Source: Mariniflexile sp. AS56
GTDB taxonomy: Bacteria > Bacteroidota > Bacteroidia > Flavobacteriales > Flavobacteriaceae
Assembly (NCBI RefSeq): GCF_030552475.1
Contig: NZ_JAUPED010000008.1
Span: 62,001 to 126,000, forward strand
Direction: 5' to 3'
Length of the DNA: 64,000 bases
The notes under the pieces were generated by a model that searched no databases, was not told where the DNA came from, and saw nothing but the letters and a program-made list of their open reading frames with translations. This document shows positions 27,180-35,894 of the stretch, one piece after another; position 1 is the first letter of the stretch, and each line of letters opens with the position of its first letter. A program made the position numbers and the translations under genes.

Positions 27180-28262
27180 ATGAAGAGCATTTTAAACAAA
27201 AAGTCTATGGACTTTTTAGAAACATATTTAAACAATGCAGCGCCCACCGGTTACGAATGGACTGGGCAAAAACTGTGGATGGATTATTTAAAACCTTATG
27301 TAGATGAGTTTATTACAGACACCTATGGTACTGCTGTTGGCGTAATAAACCCAGATGCTAAATATAAAGTTGTTATTGAAGGACATGCTGATGAAATTTC
27401 ATGGTACGTAAATTACATTTCAGACAACGGATTAATTTACGTGATTAGAAATGGAGGTAGCGACCACCAAATAGCACCAAGTAAGGTGGTAAATATTCAT
27501 ACTAAAAATGGCATTGTAAAAGGCGTTTTTGGTTGGCCTGCGATACATACAAGAGACAAATCGAATGAAGAAGCTCCAAAACCAGATAATATTTTTATTG
27601 ATTGTGGTTGCAAAACTAAAGCCGATGTTGAAAAATTAGGTGTACACGTAGGTTGTGTAATCACCTATCCAGATGAGTTTCATGTTTTAAATGGGGACAA
27701 ATTTGTGTGTCGTGCATTAGATAACCGTATGGGCGGTTTTATGATTGCTGAAGTAGCGCGTTTATTAAAAGAAAATAAAAAAACATTACCATTTGGCTTA
27801 TACATTGTAAACGCTGTACAGGAAGAAATTGGTTTACGTGGTGCTGAAATGATAGCGCAAACCATCAAACCAAATGTAGCGATTGTAACAGACGTAACAC
27901 ACGATACGACCACGCCAATGATTGAGAAGAAATCACAGGGCGATTTAGAAATGGGTAAAGGCCCCGTTATAGCTTATGCTCCAGCGGTACAACAAAAGCT
28001 TCGTGATTTAATTACAGATACTGCCGAAGCTAAAAAAATACCATTTCAGCGTAACGCCTTATCGCGTGCTACAGGAACCGATACCGATGCCTTTGCATAC
28101 AGTAACGGCGGTGTAGCATCTGCTCTAATTTCATTACCATTACGCTACATGCACACCACTGTAGAAATGGTTCATAGAGATGATGTTGAAAACGTAATTA
28201 AGCTTATTTATGAAACCTTGCTTAATATAGAAGAAGGCGAAACCTTTAGTTATTTTAAATAA
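27180..28262 (+). CDS. M42 family metallo-aminopeptidase
   Basis: This 360-residue cytosolic peptidase of the TET/FrvX/glutamyl aminopeptidase group has the metal ligands in order: EGHADEISW (His near 69), ALDNRMGGFMIAEV (Asp near 181), the catalytic EEIGLRGA (Glu pair near 216), VTDVTHDTTT (Asp near 238) and the C-terminal LPLRYMHTTVEMVH (His near 324). It probably forms a self-compartmentalised dodecamer that trims peptides. It stands alone with its own leader and is followed by a REP-like palindrome. Confidence 0.95.
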   Translation: MKSILNKKSMDFLETYLNNAAPTGYEWTGQKLWMDYLKPYVDEFITDTYGTAVGVINPDAKYKVVIEGHADEISWYVNYISDNGLIYVIRNGGSDHQIAPSKVVNIHTKNGIVKGVFGWPAIHTRDKSNEEAPKPDNIFIDCGCKTKADVEKLGVHVGCVITYPDEFHVLNGDKFVCRALDNRMGGFMIAEVARLLKENKKTLPFGLYIVNAVQEEIGLRGAEMIAQTIKPNVAIVTDVTHDTTTPMIEKKSQGDLEMGKGPVIAYAPAVQQKLRDLITDTAEAKKIPFQRNALSRATGTDTDAFAYSNGGVASALISLPLRYMHTTVEMVHRDDVENVIKLIYETLLNIEEGETFSYFK

Positions 28263-28273
28263 AATTTAATTTG

Positions 28274-28390
28274 AATCGTCATTGCGAGCTTTTTCAATAG
28301 AAAAAAAGCGAAGCAATCTTTTTAATTGAAACTGACTTAAAAAATCAGCGGTATTATTAACAGATTGCTTCGTTTCACGCAATGACGATT
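28274..28390. repeat. REP-like interspersed palindrome
   Basis: The outer arms AATCGTCATTGCG (28274-28286) and CGCAATGACGATT (28378-28390) are perfect complements, as are the inner arms CGAAGCAATCT (28309-28319) and AGATTGCTTCG (28362-28372). The pattern CGTCATTGCG...GCAATCT...AGATTGC...CGCAATGACG is a repeat I have seen dispersed in many bacterial genomes. It occupies almost all of the 139-base gap between the M42 and NUDIX genes. Confidence 0.85.
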
Positions 28391-28401
28391 TTTAATTTCT
28401 T

Positions 28402-28953
28402 ATGGACGAATATATAGACATAGTAGATAAACACGGAAACCCAACGGGAAAGTCTGAATTAAAATCCATAATTCACCAAAAAGGTTATTTCCACCATACG
28501 GCGCATGTTTGGTTTTATAATAAACAAGGCGAGATATTACTATCACAACGTTCGGCAAAAAAAATTATTTGTCCGCTTATGTGGGACGTCTCAGTTGCTG
28601 GCCATATAGATGCAGGAGAAACTCCAAAACAAGGGGCTATTAGAGAAGCACAAGAAGAAATTGGCTTCACTGTTTTAGAAAGTTCTTTACAACCTATTGG
28701 TGTTTTTGAATGTTTTCAATCTTATGATAATGGTATTATAGATAATGAATTTCATAACACTTTTATTGCTGAAATAACAGAGCCACTTTCCGTGTTAAAA
28801 CGACAAGAGGAAGAGGTCGAAGCCTTGAAATTTGTTACACTCGATACCTTTAAAAACCTTATAGAACATATTGGAGAAGATAATCACTTTGTTCCTTCAA
28901 ATAAAACTTATTATGAATTGGCATGGCGAAGTATTATGGAAAAGCTTGCTTAA
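28402..28953 (+). CDS. NUDIX hydrolase, YfcD/IPP isomerase-like
   Basis: The 183-residue protein has a NUDIX box GHIDAGETPKQGAIREAQEEIGF near residues 69-91, matching GX5EX7REUXEEXGU. The N-terminal DEYIDIVDKHGNPTGK...HTAHVWFYNKQGEILLSQRS is shared by YfcD and type 1 isopentenyl diphosphate isomerases, but the catalytic cysteine/tryptophan arrangement of IDI is not convincing here, so a generic diphosphatase activity is more likely. It lies just after the REP-like repeat and is followed ten bases later by a PrsW-like gene remnant. Confidence 0.88.
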   Translation: MDEYIDIVDKHGNPTGKSELKSIIHQKGYFHHTAHVWFYNKQGEILLSQRSAKKIICPLMWDVSVAGHIDAGETPKQGAIREAQEEIGFTVLESSLQPIGVFECFQSYDNGIIDNEFHNTFIAEITEPLSVLKRQEEEVEALKFVTLDTFKNLIEHIGEDNHFVPSNKTYYELAWRSIMEKLA

Positions 28954-28962
28954 ATTAATTTC

Positions 28963-29052
28963 ATGAAACTACTCCTTTTTGCTATTGCTCCCATTTTAAT
29001 AGTTATTCTTTACATATATTTAAAAGACACCTACAAGATTCTGCATAGCTGA
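28963..29052 (+). pseudogene. N-terminal remnant resembling a PrsW-type membrane protease
   Basis: ATG at 28963 opens 29 codons, MKLLLFAIAPILIVILYIYL then KDTYKILHS, ending at a TGA. The hydrophobic start followed by YIYLKD(x)Y is how flavobacterial PrsW-family intramembrane proteases begin, from memory of that family. A PrsW protein should be over 200 residues, so this is at most the first helix. The break falls after Lys-25; the following codons do not fit. It abuts the truncated leucine-rich-repeat gene on the other strand. Confidence 0.42.
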
Positions 29053-29070
29053 ACGCCATTAATTAATTTA

Positions 29071-29439
29071 TTATTCAAACCAAGCCATTAAATTAAAAAT
29101 ATTATTTGTCTTTATAACATTATTAACATCTTTTCGGAATGAGGTTAAGGCTATATTTTGACTAACATCTACGGCCGATAAGTTGTTTTTTCTACAATCT
29201 AGATATTGTAATGATGTAAAAGCTTGAATCCCCTCTAAACTCCTTATCTTTTTATTATATAAACTTAAAAAGACAACAGGTTTAACATCGCTGCTCAAAA
29301 CGAATCCATTTACTTTTTTATCACTATCAATACCCTTTTCGATTAGGGCCCGTTCAAAATTCTTGTCGGGAATACGAACTGATTGAGCATGAGAAAAAGT
29401 AAAAATAAAAAAGAACGTTAATCGAAATAGAAATTTCAT
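29071..29439 (-). CDS. Truncated exported leucine-rich-repeat protein
   Basis: The 122-residue protein has a signal peptide (MKFLFRLTFFFIFTFSHAQS), then IPDKNFERALIEKGIDSDKKVNG, the standard opening of flavobacterial internalin-like LRR proteins, and one or two repeats (IRSLEGIQAFTSLQYLDCRKN, LSAVDVSQNIALT). Full members carry many such repeats and a type IX secretion C-terminal domain. Here the repeat ends abruptly at IALT and about 20 unrelated residues run to the stop, so the gene looks cut at its 3' end and is probably nonfunctional. The cut lies within about 100 bases of the PrsW-like remnant's cut. Confidence 0.65.
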   Translation of the reverse strand: MKFLFRLTFFFIFTFSHAQSVRIPDKNFERALIEKGIDSDKKVNGFVLSSDVKPVVFLSLYNKKIRSLEGIQAFTSLQYLDCRKNNLSAVDVSQNIALTSFRKDVNNVIKTNNIFNLMAWFE

Positions 29440-29544
29440 AACGGCGGTTGGTTGGTTATACTTGTAAGTTACGAATAAAGAACTAAAAAATGCTTATTTA
29501 CAAAACAAAACACTGATTATCAGATACTAACAAGATGTTACATT

Positions 29545-29581
29545 AAAAAAAAAGCGAACCATTTAGGTTCGCTTTTTTTTT
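29545..29581. terminator. Bidirectional rho-independent terminator
   Basis: AGCGAACC and GGTTCGCT form a perfect stem around ATTTA, flanked by an A run on the left and a T run on the right. It terminates lpdA on the minus strand and can act in both directions. Confidence 0.9.
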
Positions 29582-29614
29582 AATGTATGAGATTCTTGCT
29601 TTCGCAGGAATTTG

Positions 29615-31015
29615 TTATATATGCAACGCTCTATCTCCAGTAGCTGCTAAAGCAGCTTCTTTAATAGCTTCAGTAAATGTTGGGTGTGCATGAGACATAC
29701 GAGATACATCTTCAGCAGATGCTCTAAATTCCATAGCTACAACTGCTTCCGCAATCATATCCGCAGCACGTGCACCAACCATGTGTACTCCTAAAATTTC
29801 ATCTGTCTTTTTATCAGCTAAAATTTTAACAAAACCATCTAAATCCATACTTGCTCTACTTCTACCTAAAGCACGCATTGGAAAAGATCCTGTTTTATAT
29901 TCTACACCTGCCTCTTTTAACTGCTCCTCTGTTTTACCAACTGTAGCAACTTCTGGCCATGTGTAAACAACACCTGGAATTAAATTATAATCGATGTGTG
30001 GTTTTTGTCCAGCCAAGGTTTCAGCAACAAACACACCTTCTTCTTCTGCTTTGTGCGCTAACATGGCACCTTTCACTACATCGCCAATCGCATAAATGTT
30101 AGAAGCACTTGTTTGTAAATGATCGTTTACTTCAATTTGACCTCTATCAGTTAATTTTACACCAGCAGCTTCAGCATTCAATCCGTCAGTATATGGACGA
30201 CGCCCTACAGATACTAAGCAATAATCGCCTTTAAATTCAACTTCTTCTCCTTTTTTATTATCTGCTTTCACGATCACTTCATCACCTACGCGCTCAACAG
30301 ATTTTACTTTATGAGATATGTTGATATTAAATTTTTGTTTCTTCAGTACTTTATTAAGTTCTTTTGAAAGTCCGCCATCCATAGTTGGGATGATACGATC
30401 CATAAACTCAACCACAGAAACATCCGATCCTAGACGTTTGTAAACTTGACCTAATTCTAAACCAATAACGCCACCACCAATAACAATTAAATGTTTTGGT
30501 ATTTCTTTAAGTTTTAAAGCTTCGGTAGATGTAATGACGCGTTCTTTGTCAATATTTATAAACGGTAAGCTAGAAGGCTTACTTCCTGTAGCAATAATGG
30601 TGTTTTTTGCCTCAATTACAATAGTTTCATCACCTGCAATAGTAATATGAGTCGCATCTTTAAAGCTTCCTAAACCTTGATACAAATCAATATTATTCTT
30701 CTTCATTAAAAAATCGATACCACCAGTAGTTTGGTCTACGACCGATTGTTTACGGGCAATCATTTTTTCAAGGTTCACTTTAATATCTCCAGGAATTTCG
30801 ATACCATGCTCTTCAAAGTGCTTAATAGCATCTTCGTAGTGATGTGAAGAATCTAAAAGTGCCTTACTTGGAATACAACCTACATTTAAGCAGGTACCAC
30901 CAAGGGTGTTGTACTTTTCTATAATGGCAGTTTTCATGCCCAATTGTGCGCAACGAATCGCTGCTACATAGCCTCCAGGACCCGAGCCTATAACGGCTAC
31001 ATCGTATGAATTCAT
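29615..31015 (-). CDS. lpdA: Dihydrolipoyl dehydrogenase (E3)
   Basis: LpdA reoxidises dihydrolipoamide of the 2-oxoacid dehydrogenase and glycine cleavage complexes using FAD and NAD+. The 466-residue protein has the FAD fold GSGPGGYVAAIRCAQLG at 10-26, the redox-active disulfide GGTCLNVGCIPSKALL at 39-54, the NAD fold IGGGVIGLELGQVY near 180, and the C-terminal HAHPTFTEAIKEAAL containing the catalytic His-Glu pair. It is monocistronic, with a perfect-spacing promoter upstream and a strong terminator downstream. Partner E1/E2 subunits are not in the window. Confidence 0.98.
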   Translation of the reverse strand: MNSYDVAVIGSGPGGYVAAIRCAQLGMKTAIIEKYNTLGGTCLNVGCIPSKALLDSSHHYEDAIKHFEEHGIEIPGDIKVNLEKMIARKQSVVDQTTGGIDFLMKKNNIDLYQGLGSFKDATHITIAGDETIVIEAKNTIIATGSKPSSLPFINIDKERVITSTEALKLKEIPKHLIVIGGGVIGLELGQVYKRLGSDVSVVEFMDRIIPTMDGGLSKELNKVLKKQKFNINISHKVKSVERVGDEVIVKADNKKGEEVEFKGDYCLVSVGRRPYTDGLNAEAAGVKLTDRGQIEVNDHLQTSASNIYAIGDVVKGAMLAHKAEEEGVFVAETLAGQKPHIDYNLIPGVVYTWPEVATVGKTEEQLKEAGVEYKTGSFPMRALGRSRASMDLDGFVKILADKKTDEILGVHMVGARAADMIAEAVVAMEFRASAEDVSRMSHAHPTFTEAIKEAALAATGDRALHI

Positions 31016-31052
31016 ATTATATTATTGAAGTATGTTTGTAAAAATTTGAAAA

Positions 31053-31082
31053 CAAAAATACAAATGTTTTATGGTAAGACAA
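31053..31082 (-). promoter_or_regulatory. Promoter of lpdA
   Basis: On the minus strand TTG (31082-31080), a 19-base spacer and TATTTTTG (31060-31053) match the Bacteroidetes consensus fully. The predicted leader before the ATG at 31015 is about 30 bases. Confidence 0.75.
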
Positions 31083-31174
31083 TAAAAAAGAATTCTTAAA
31101 TATGAGTAATTTTTATTTCTATTACATTGAAAATAAAACCCATTATAGATAAGAATCTTTTAAGTTAATGTGTT

Positions 31175-32767
31175 TTATTCCACTAATTTTTCATTGGTAT
31201 TAATGGTGTTTAGTATCCAATCTAACTCGGGGTCTATATGCTGTTTCCTGTCTTCAAGGGTAGGAACAATAGCAACATCGGGCATTATACCATAGCCATC
31301 TGGAGCTTGCTTAAAAGGTGTTTCAATTTGCATTAAACCCATTCTAATTTTAAGTTTGGAACTTGGCATTTCATAAATTTTATAAATACCTGCTACACAA
31401 CCATTGTAGGCACCACCTGTTTCTTCCCCTATAAAAACCGCCCTTTTATTGGCTTTTAAATGGGTTGAAATTAGAGACGATGCCGAAAAAGAATTCCCGT
31501 TAGTTATAACATACAACTGCCTTTTATAATGTAATGCTTTAGGTTCCTTTTCTTTTGAGAACCTGAAATTATAATAAATTTTACCATCCTTTTTTTTCGT
31601 TTTAATGAGATTTTGAGCGATAATTAAAGGAGAAAGCACCACAGTTGACGCTTTTATTATAAACGGCGTTGTGTTACTCATTAAAAATTTAAAATAAGGC
31701 AAGCGACTGTTTACCTCACTCGCATCCACTAGTTTATAATTTTTATCAGTTAAGAAGGAATAGAGATAATCAATCTCTGCTATGCGCCCTCCACCATTAT
31801 CTCGCAAATCTAAAATGAGATGCTCCGTTTTTAACGAATCTAATGTTGCGAAACTTTCTTTATAAAACTTCTTGTAATTACCATTTGTAAAGCTTCGAAT
31901 GTTCATATACGCAACGGTACTATCCTTTCCTATAAAATCGAAATTTCGTGTATATTCTTTTTTTGACGCTATAAAACCACGTTTTCGATGTTCTTTACGC
32001 TTCTTTTTGGCCGCCAAACGGTTTTGATCCTTTTCCGCTTTGGTTAATATTTCAGGAATTACGGGAGCAATAGAATCGCTCTTTGTTTTTTTTTCATCCT
32101 TTAAAATACGACGGAATGTTTTTGCAAACAGTGAATCTTGTTGCTTAAATTCAATATTTAAGCTATCTAAATAGCCTTTATCTTTATAATAGAAAGACAC
32201 AAAACTTCTACCTACTACTCTATTATGCAAGGTTTTATTATAACCATCGGAAGCAAAACGGGTTTTAAACAGGTCTACCAAGTTGGTTGTTGGCTCTCCA
32301 TCAATTTTAAGAACTTCACTTCCTATTATAGTTGAATCTTTACCTTTGGTTCCAACTACCCACAATTTGTTATCTAAATACTCAAAATCCAAGTCATAAA
32401 ACTCGAATTTTAGTTTCTTCAACTCTTTTCGCTCTTTTTTTGTGTAGCGCTTACTTACCGATCCTACAGAAATATGCCCTTGTTTTATATGTGCAACTAC
32501 GGGAGCTAATTTTTTATAAAACTCGCGAGACGTAATGGGTGTTGTTACGCTTGTTTTTAAACTATCAAACTTAAAATCTAAAACCTGTTTTGTGGTGTAT
32601 TGATATAATTTAGGATGGTGTTTTTGTAATTGGTTATAAACTTTGTCTATATCCGTTCTTAAATCTTCAACCGTATGTAGTTTCGTAATTTGTTCGTTAT
32701 GCTTTTTGATGCTTCCACAGGAAATCACCAACATTATAACAATAAGAAACAGTAATTGTTTTTTCAT
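31175..32767 (-). CDS. S41 family (tail-specific type) peptidase, lipoprotein
   Basis: This 530-residue protein starts with a lipoprotein signal (MKKQLLFLIVIMLVISC), so it is anchored in a membrane. After an N-terminal alpha region (DKVYNQLQKHHPKLYQYT) and a degenerate PDZ-like segment (GSEVLKIDGEP), the peptidase core includes HLILDLRDNGGGRIAEIDYLYS, VITNGNSFSASSLISTHLKANK with the nucleophilic serine (NSFSAS) and GEETGGAYNG. The last block DGYGIMPDVAI is also a family mark. A Lys/Arg-rich insert lies near residues 235-265. The substrate is unknown. It stands alone on the minus strand, divergent from smpB. Confidence 0.9.
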   Translation of the reverse strand: MKKQLLFLIVIMLVISCGSIKKHNEQITKLHTVEDLRTDIDKVYNQLQKHHPKLYQYTTKQVLDFKFDSLKTSVTTPITSREFYKKLAPVVAHIKQGHISVGSVSKRYTKKERKELKKLKFEFYDLDFEYLDNKLWVVGTKGKDSTIIGSEVLKIDGEPTTNLVDLFKTRFASDGYNKTLHNRVVGRSFVSFYYKDKGYLDSLNIEFKQQDSLFAKTFRRILKDEKKTKSDSIAPVIPEILTKAEKDQNRLAAKKKRKEHRKRGFIASKKEYTRNFDFIGKDSTVAYMNIRSFTNGNYKKFYKESFATLDSLKTEHLILDLRDNGGGRIAEIDYLYSFLTDKNYKLVDASEVNSRLPYFKFLMSNTTPFIIKASTVVLSPLIIAQNLIKTKKKDGKIYYNFRFSKEKEPKALHYKRQLYVITNGNSFSASSLISTHLKANKRAVFIGEETGGAYNGCVAGIYKIYEMPSSKLKIRMGLMQIETPFKQAPDGYGIMPDVAIVPTLEDRKQHIDPELDWILNTINTNEKLVE

Positions 32768-32886
32768 AAACCAACTTTCAGAATTTAAGCGAGACTAAAT
32801 TACTTGTATTTTACCCAATACAAAAAGGATTTAAATTTATTTAACGTTTCAATAAAAAGGTATGTGGGTCTAAAAATAAATTTATG

Positions 32887-32894
32887 TAGTTTTG
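32887..32894 (+). promoter_or_regulatory. Candidate promoter -7 element of smpB
   Basis: TAGTTTTG matches TAnnTTTG and ends only six bases before the smpB ATG at 32901. Transcription would begin at or near the start codon, so the mRNA may be leaderless. The -33 position is not well conserved. Confidence 0.5.
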
Positions 32895-32900
32895 TGGTCG

Positions 32901-33359
32901 ATGCAAAAAAATATAAACATACAAAACAAAAAAGCGCGCTTTCTATTTGAAATATTAGACAAGTACACCGCTGGTATTGTACTATCTGGTACCGAAATAA
33001 AATCGATACGAAGCAGTAAAGCTTCTATTGCAGAGAGTTTTTGTGAGTTTAATGAAAAAGGAGAACTTTTTGTAATTAACGCCACGATTGAAGAATACGC
33101 TTTTGGTAATTATTACAATCACCGCCCTAAAGCGGAACGAAAATTGCTGCTAAATAAGCGGGAACTTAAAAAATTACAAAAAGAAGTTCAAAGTTCGGGA
33201 CTTACTATTATTCCCCTACGTTTATTTATTAATGAAAAGGGGTATGCTAAATTGGATATTGCTCTTGCAAAAGGTAAGAAGCTTTTTGATAAACGTGAAA
33301 CAATAAAAGACCGTGATAATAAACGCGATTTAGACCGTGTTAAGAAAAACTTTAAATAA
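32901..33359 (+). CDS. smpB: SsrA-binding protein SmpB
   Basis: SmpB brings tmRNA to stalled ribosomes for trans-translation. I start at the ATG at 32901 (152 residues); a TTG three codons earlier lies within the promoter motif. The protein has NKKARFLFEILDKYTAGIVLSGTEIKSIR at the start of the OB fold, the mid-protein PKAERKLLLNKREL, and KGYAKLDIALAKGKK; the basic tail KRETIKDRDNKRDLDRVKKN is the part that mimics the mRNA path on the ribosome. The length and motifs are normal. The tmRNA gene itself is not in this window as far as I can see. Confidence 0.97.
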   Translation: MQKNINIQNKKARFLFEILDKYTAGIVLSGTEIKSIRSSKASIAESFCEFNEKGELFVINATIEEYAFGNYYNHRPKAERKLLLNKRELKKLQKEVQSSGLTIIPLRLFINEKGYAKLDIALAKGKKLFDKRETIKDRDNKRDLDRVKKNFK

Positions 33360-33397
33360 ATTACAAACATACGTTTAGGTAAATAATCTGTTTAAAA

Positions 33398-33955
33398 ATG
33401 ATAAAAAAACTGTTGCTCTTCGCTTTAATTTCTTTTGTATCCATAACCATGTACGCTCAAAAAAAGGGTAATGACAAAGGGAAAGAAAAAGAAGCTCCTA
33501 AAGATTATTCCGAACATGTTTTAACCATCGATAGTATCATCAACTCATTATATGCCGTCATTTCTGGTGAAAAAGGCAAAAAAAGAGATTGGACCCTTTT
33601 TAAATTTTTATTTCATGCCGACGGAAAGTTAATTACCTCGGGTAAGAATAATGAAAGTAAGTTTCAAATACGTTATATGAAACCTGACGATTATGTTAAA
33701 AGTTCTGGGAAATGGCTAGTTGAAAATGGTTTTATTGAAAAAGAAATTCACCGAACTGTTGATGCTTTTGGTAATATGGCGCATGTATTTAGCACCTTTG
33801 AGTCGTTTCACAGTAAAAAAGACGACGAACCTTTTATGCGTGGTATTAACAGCATACAACTACTTAACGATGGCACCCGTTGGTGGATTGTAAATGTTTT
33901 TTGGGATAATGAAAGCCGTAGAAACCCGATACCTAGAAATTATTTACCTAAATAG
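33398..33955 (+). CDS. Exported protein with possible NTF2/SnoaL-like fold
   Basis: The 185-residue protein has a signal peptide (MIKKLLLFALISFVSITMYAQ) and a mature part with a helix (LTIDSIINSLYAVISGEKGK), WTLFKFLFHADGKL, a long beta-rich region (IHRTVDAFGNMAHVFSTFES) and a C-terminal strand GTRWWIVNVFWDNES. The order, a helical start and then AHVFSTFES...RWWIVNVFW, resembles the NTF2-like superfamily, often enzymes or ligand-binding proteins. I do not see a catalytic set, so function is open. It converges on pcm, 23 bases downstream. Confidence 0.75.
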   Translation: MIKKLLLFALISFVSITMYAQKKGNDKGKEKEAPKDYSEHVLTIDSIINSLYAVISGEKGKKRDWTLFKFLFHADGKLITSGKNNESKFQIRYMKPDDYVKSSGKWLVENGFIEKEIHRTVDAFGNMAHVFSTFESFHSKKDDEPFMRGINSIQLLNDGTRWWIVNVFWDNESRRNPIPRNYLPK

Positions 33956-33978
33956 ACTGTAGTCTACCGTAGACAAAA

Positions 33979-34620
33979 TTAATTTTTATCTTCCAATAAG
34001 GGCACGAAACGGAATTCGCCAAACTCATGTTGTTCAAATTCTTTGGTATCTTTTCTAATAAAAAGAGTCATAATTTGTACATCGTCGCCCACAGGAATCA
34101 CTAACCTACCTCCTATTTTCAACTGACTTAATAAAGGCTTCGGCACAAATGGTGCACCAGCAGTTACAATAATACTATCAAACGGAGCTTCCTCTTTTAA
34201 GCCTTTATAACCATCACCAAAAATAAACTTCTTTGCACGATAACCCAGTTTTGGTAAAAAATTACTCGTTTTTTTGAACAATTCTTGTTGGCGTTCAATA
34301 CTATATACTTTGGCACCCAACTCGCATAAAACGGCGGTTTGATACCCACTACCTGTACCAATTTCTAGAATTTTATCTTCTTTTCTAACTTGTAATAATT
34401 CCGATTGAAAGGCTACAGTATAAGGTTGCGAAATAGTTTGATCTGCAGCAATAGGAAACGCTTTATCTTGGTATGCATGGTCTAAAAAACTAGAATCCAT
34501 AAACAAATGTCTAGGTACTTTTCCAATCGCTGCCAAAACAGCTTCGTTTTTTATTCCTTTGTTTTTTAATATGTTAACTAACTGCAGGCGCAAGCCTTTA
34601 TGCTTAAAAGTGTCTTTCAA
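33979..34620 (-). CDS. pcm: Protein-L-isoaspartate O-methyltransferase
   Basis: Pcm methylates isoaspartyl residues in damaged proteins using SAM. The 213-residue protein has VPRHLFMDSSFLDHAYQDKAFPIAADQTISQPYTVAF at about 30-68, the SAM-binding motif ILEIGTGSGYQTAVL near 80-94, the acidic strand VYSIERQQELF, and DSIIVTAGAPFVPKPLLSQLKIGGRLVIPVG. These are the full family markers, with normal length. Its start is on the minus strand opposite a 278-base gap shared with the oxidoreductase gene; I see only the downstream gene's promoter there. Confidence 0.95.
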   Translation of the reverse strand: MKDTFKHKGLRLQLVNILKNKGIKNEAVLAAIGKVPRHLFMDSSFLDHAYQDKAFPIAADQTISQPYTVAFQSELLQVRKEDKILEIGTGSGYQTAVLCELGAKVYSIERQQELFKKTSNFLPKLGYRAKKFIFGDGYKGLKEEAPFDSIIVTAGAPFVPKPLLSQLKIGGRLVIPVGDDVQIMTLFIRKDTKEFEQHEFGEFRFVPLLEDKN

Positions 34621-34875
34621 TGGTGGTTTGGTTTATAGCGTAAAATTAGTTAAACATTTTTAGGTTATATAGTTTAAATTAGAATTAATTTCAGCTTGTT
34701 TTTAATGTGCTGATTACAAATTGAATTGACTTGAAATTTTAAACTTTCACCAATTTTTTGACCCTAGATGAAGCAAGCCTTCTCGTAAATAGTTCTGAAC
34801 AAGAAGCGGGAACACGGTAATAATCTTTCAATAAAAATTCGTACGGAATAATATAGATTCATGTTCTAAAAATCT

Positions 34876-34883
34876 TATTTTTG
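34876..34883 (+). promoter_or_regulatory. Candidate promoter -7 element of the Gfo/Idh/MocA gene
   Basis: TATTTTTG matches TAnnTTTG and ends 15 bases before the ATG at 34899. At the 19-base spacing the -33 position reads TAG rather than TTG. Confidence 0.5.
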
Positions 34884-34898
34884 TTGAAAACGTAAAAT

Positions 34899-35861
34899 AT
34901 GACGCTAAAAGCTGGAGTACTTGGTGCTGGCCACCTTGGAAAAATTCATTTAAGACTTCTTAAACAATCTGATAAATTTGATCTTGTTGGTTTTTATGAT
35001 GCCGATGAAACCAATGGTAAAAAAGTAGAAGCTGAATTTGGGTATAAATTTTTCAATTCTGTAGATGCTCTTATTGATGCTGTAGATGTGGTAGATATTG
35101 TTACACCTACATTATCGCATTACGATTGTGCTAAAAAAGCGATTGCAAAAGGCAAACATATTTTTATTGAAAAGCCTATTACAAATACGGTTGAAGAAGC
35201 GGAGCATATTAGAGAACTTTTAGCAGAAAACAACCTTAGAGGACAAGTAGGCCATGTAGAACGTTTTAACCCAGCCTATTTAGCGGTAAAAGACGATATT
35301 AATTCGCCTATGTTTATTGAAACACATCGTTTGGCAGAATTTAACCCACGTGGAACCGATGTACCTGTGGTGCTGGATTTAATGATTCATGATATTGATA
35401 TTATTTTAAGTGTTGTAAAATCGAAAGTAAAAAGCATTAGTGCTAGTGGTGTAGCCGTAATTAGTAGCTCGCCCGATATTGCAAATGCACGTATTGAATT
35501 CGAAAACGGTTGTGTAGCGAACTTAACAGCCAGCAGAATTTCACTTAAAAAAATGCGTAAAGCACGTTTTTTTCAAAAGGATGCCTACATTTCGGTTGAC
35601 TTTCTAGATAAGAAATGTGAAGTGGTAAAAATGAAAGACGCTCCTGAAAGTCCGGGAGATTTTGACATGGTCCTTCAAAATGCTGAAGGCGAGAAAAAAC
35701 AAATTTATTTTGATAACCCACATGTAGAGAACAACAACTCCATACTAGATGAGTTGGAAGCTTTTGCACATGCTATTAATACAAATTCATCACCCGTGGT
35801 AACGCTACATGATGGTACCGAAGCCTTACGTGTTGCGACTCAAATTATTAATTGTTTTTAG
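34899..35861 (+). CDS. Gfo/Idh/MocA family oxidoreductase
   Basis: This 320-residue NAD(P)-dependent dehydrogenase-like protein has the Rossmann motif GVLGAGHLGKIHLRLL at residues 6-21, VDIVTPTLSHYDCAKKAIAKGKHIFIEKPI at about 67-96 with the characteristic EKP lysine, and VGHVERFNPA near 121. Next is DLMIHDIDIIL, the active-site histidine region. The family acts mostly on sugars and inositols; this subgroup is close in feel to UDP-N-acetylglucosamine 3-dehydrogenase-type proteins, which is only an impression. It is the first gene of a plus-strand series and has its own promoter. Confidence 0.9.
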   Translation: MTLKAGVLGAGHLGKIHLRLLKQSDKFDLVGFYDADETNGKKVEAEFGYKFFNSVDALIDAVDVVDIVTPTLSHYDCAKKAIAKGKHIFIEKPITNTVEEAEHIRELLAENNLRGQVGHVERFNPAYLAVKDDINSPMFIETHRLAEFNPRGTDVPVVLDLMIHDIDIILSVVKSKVKSISASGVAVISSSPDIANARIEFENGCVANLTASRISLKKMRKARFFQKDAYISVDFLDKKCEVVKMKDAPESPGDFDMVLQNAEGEKKQIYFDNPHVENNNSILDELEAFAHAINTNSSPVVTLHDGTEALRVATQIINCF

Positions 35862-35894
35862 GAAATAACTCGAATATTTATCTGTTTTTAGGTT

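Noticed and set aside
33953-33974. Terminator between the NTF2-like gene and pcm
   Set aside because: TAGACT-GT-AGTCTA and the overlapping GTCTAC-like palindrome have short arms and no T tract, so I cannot support a terminator.
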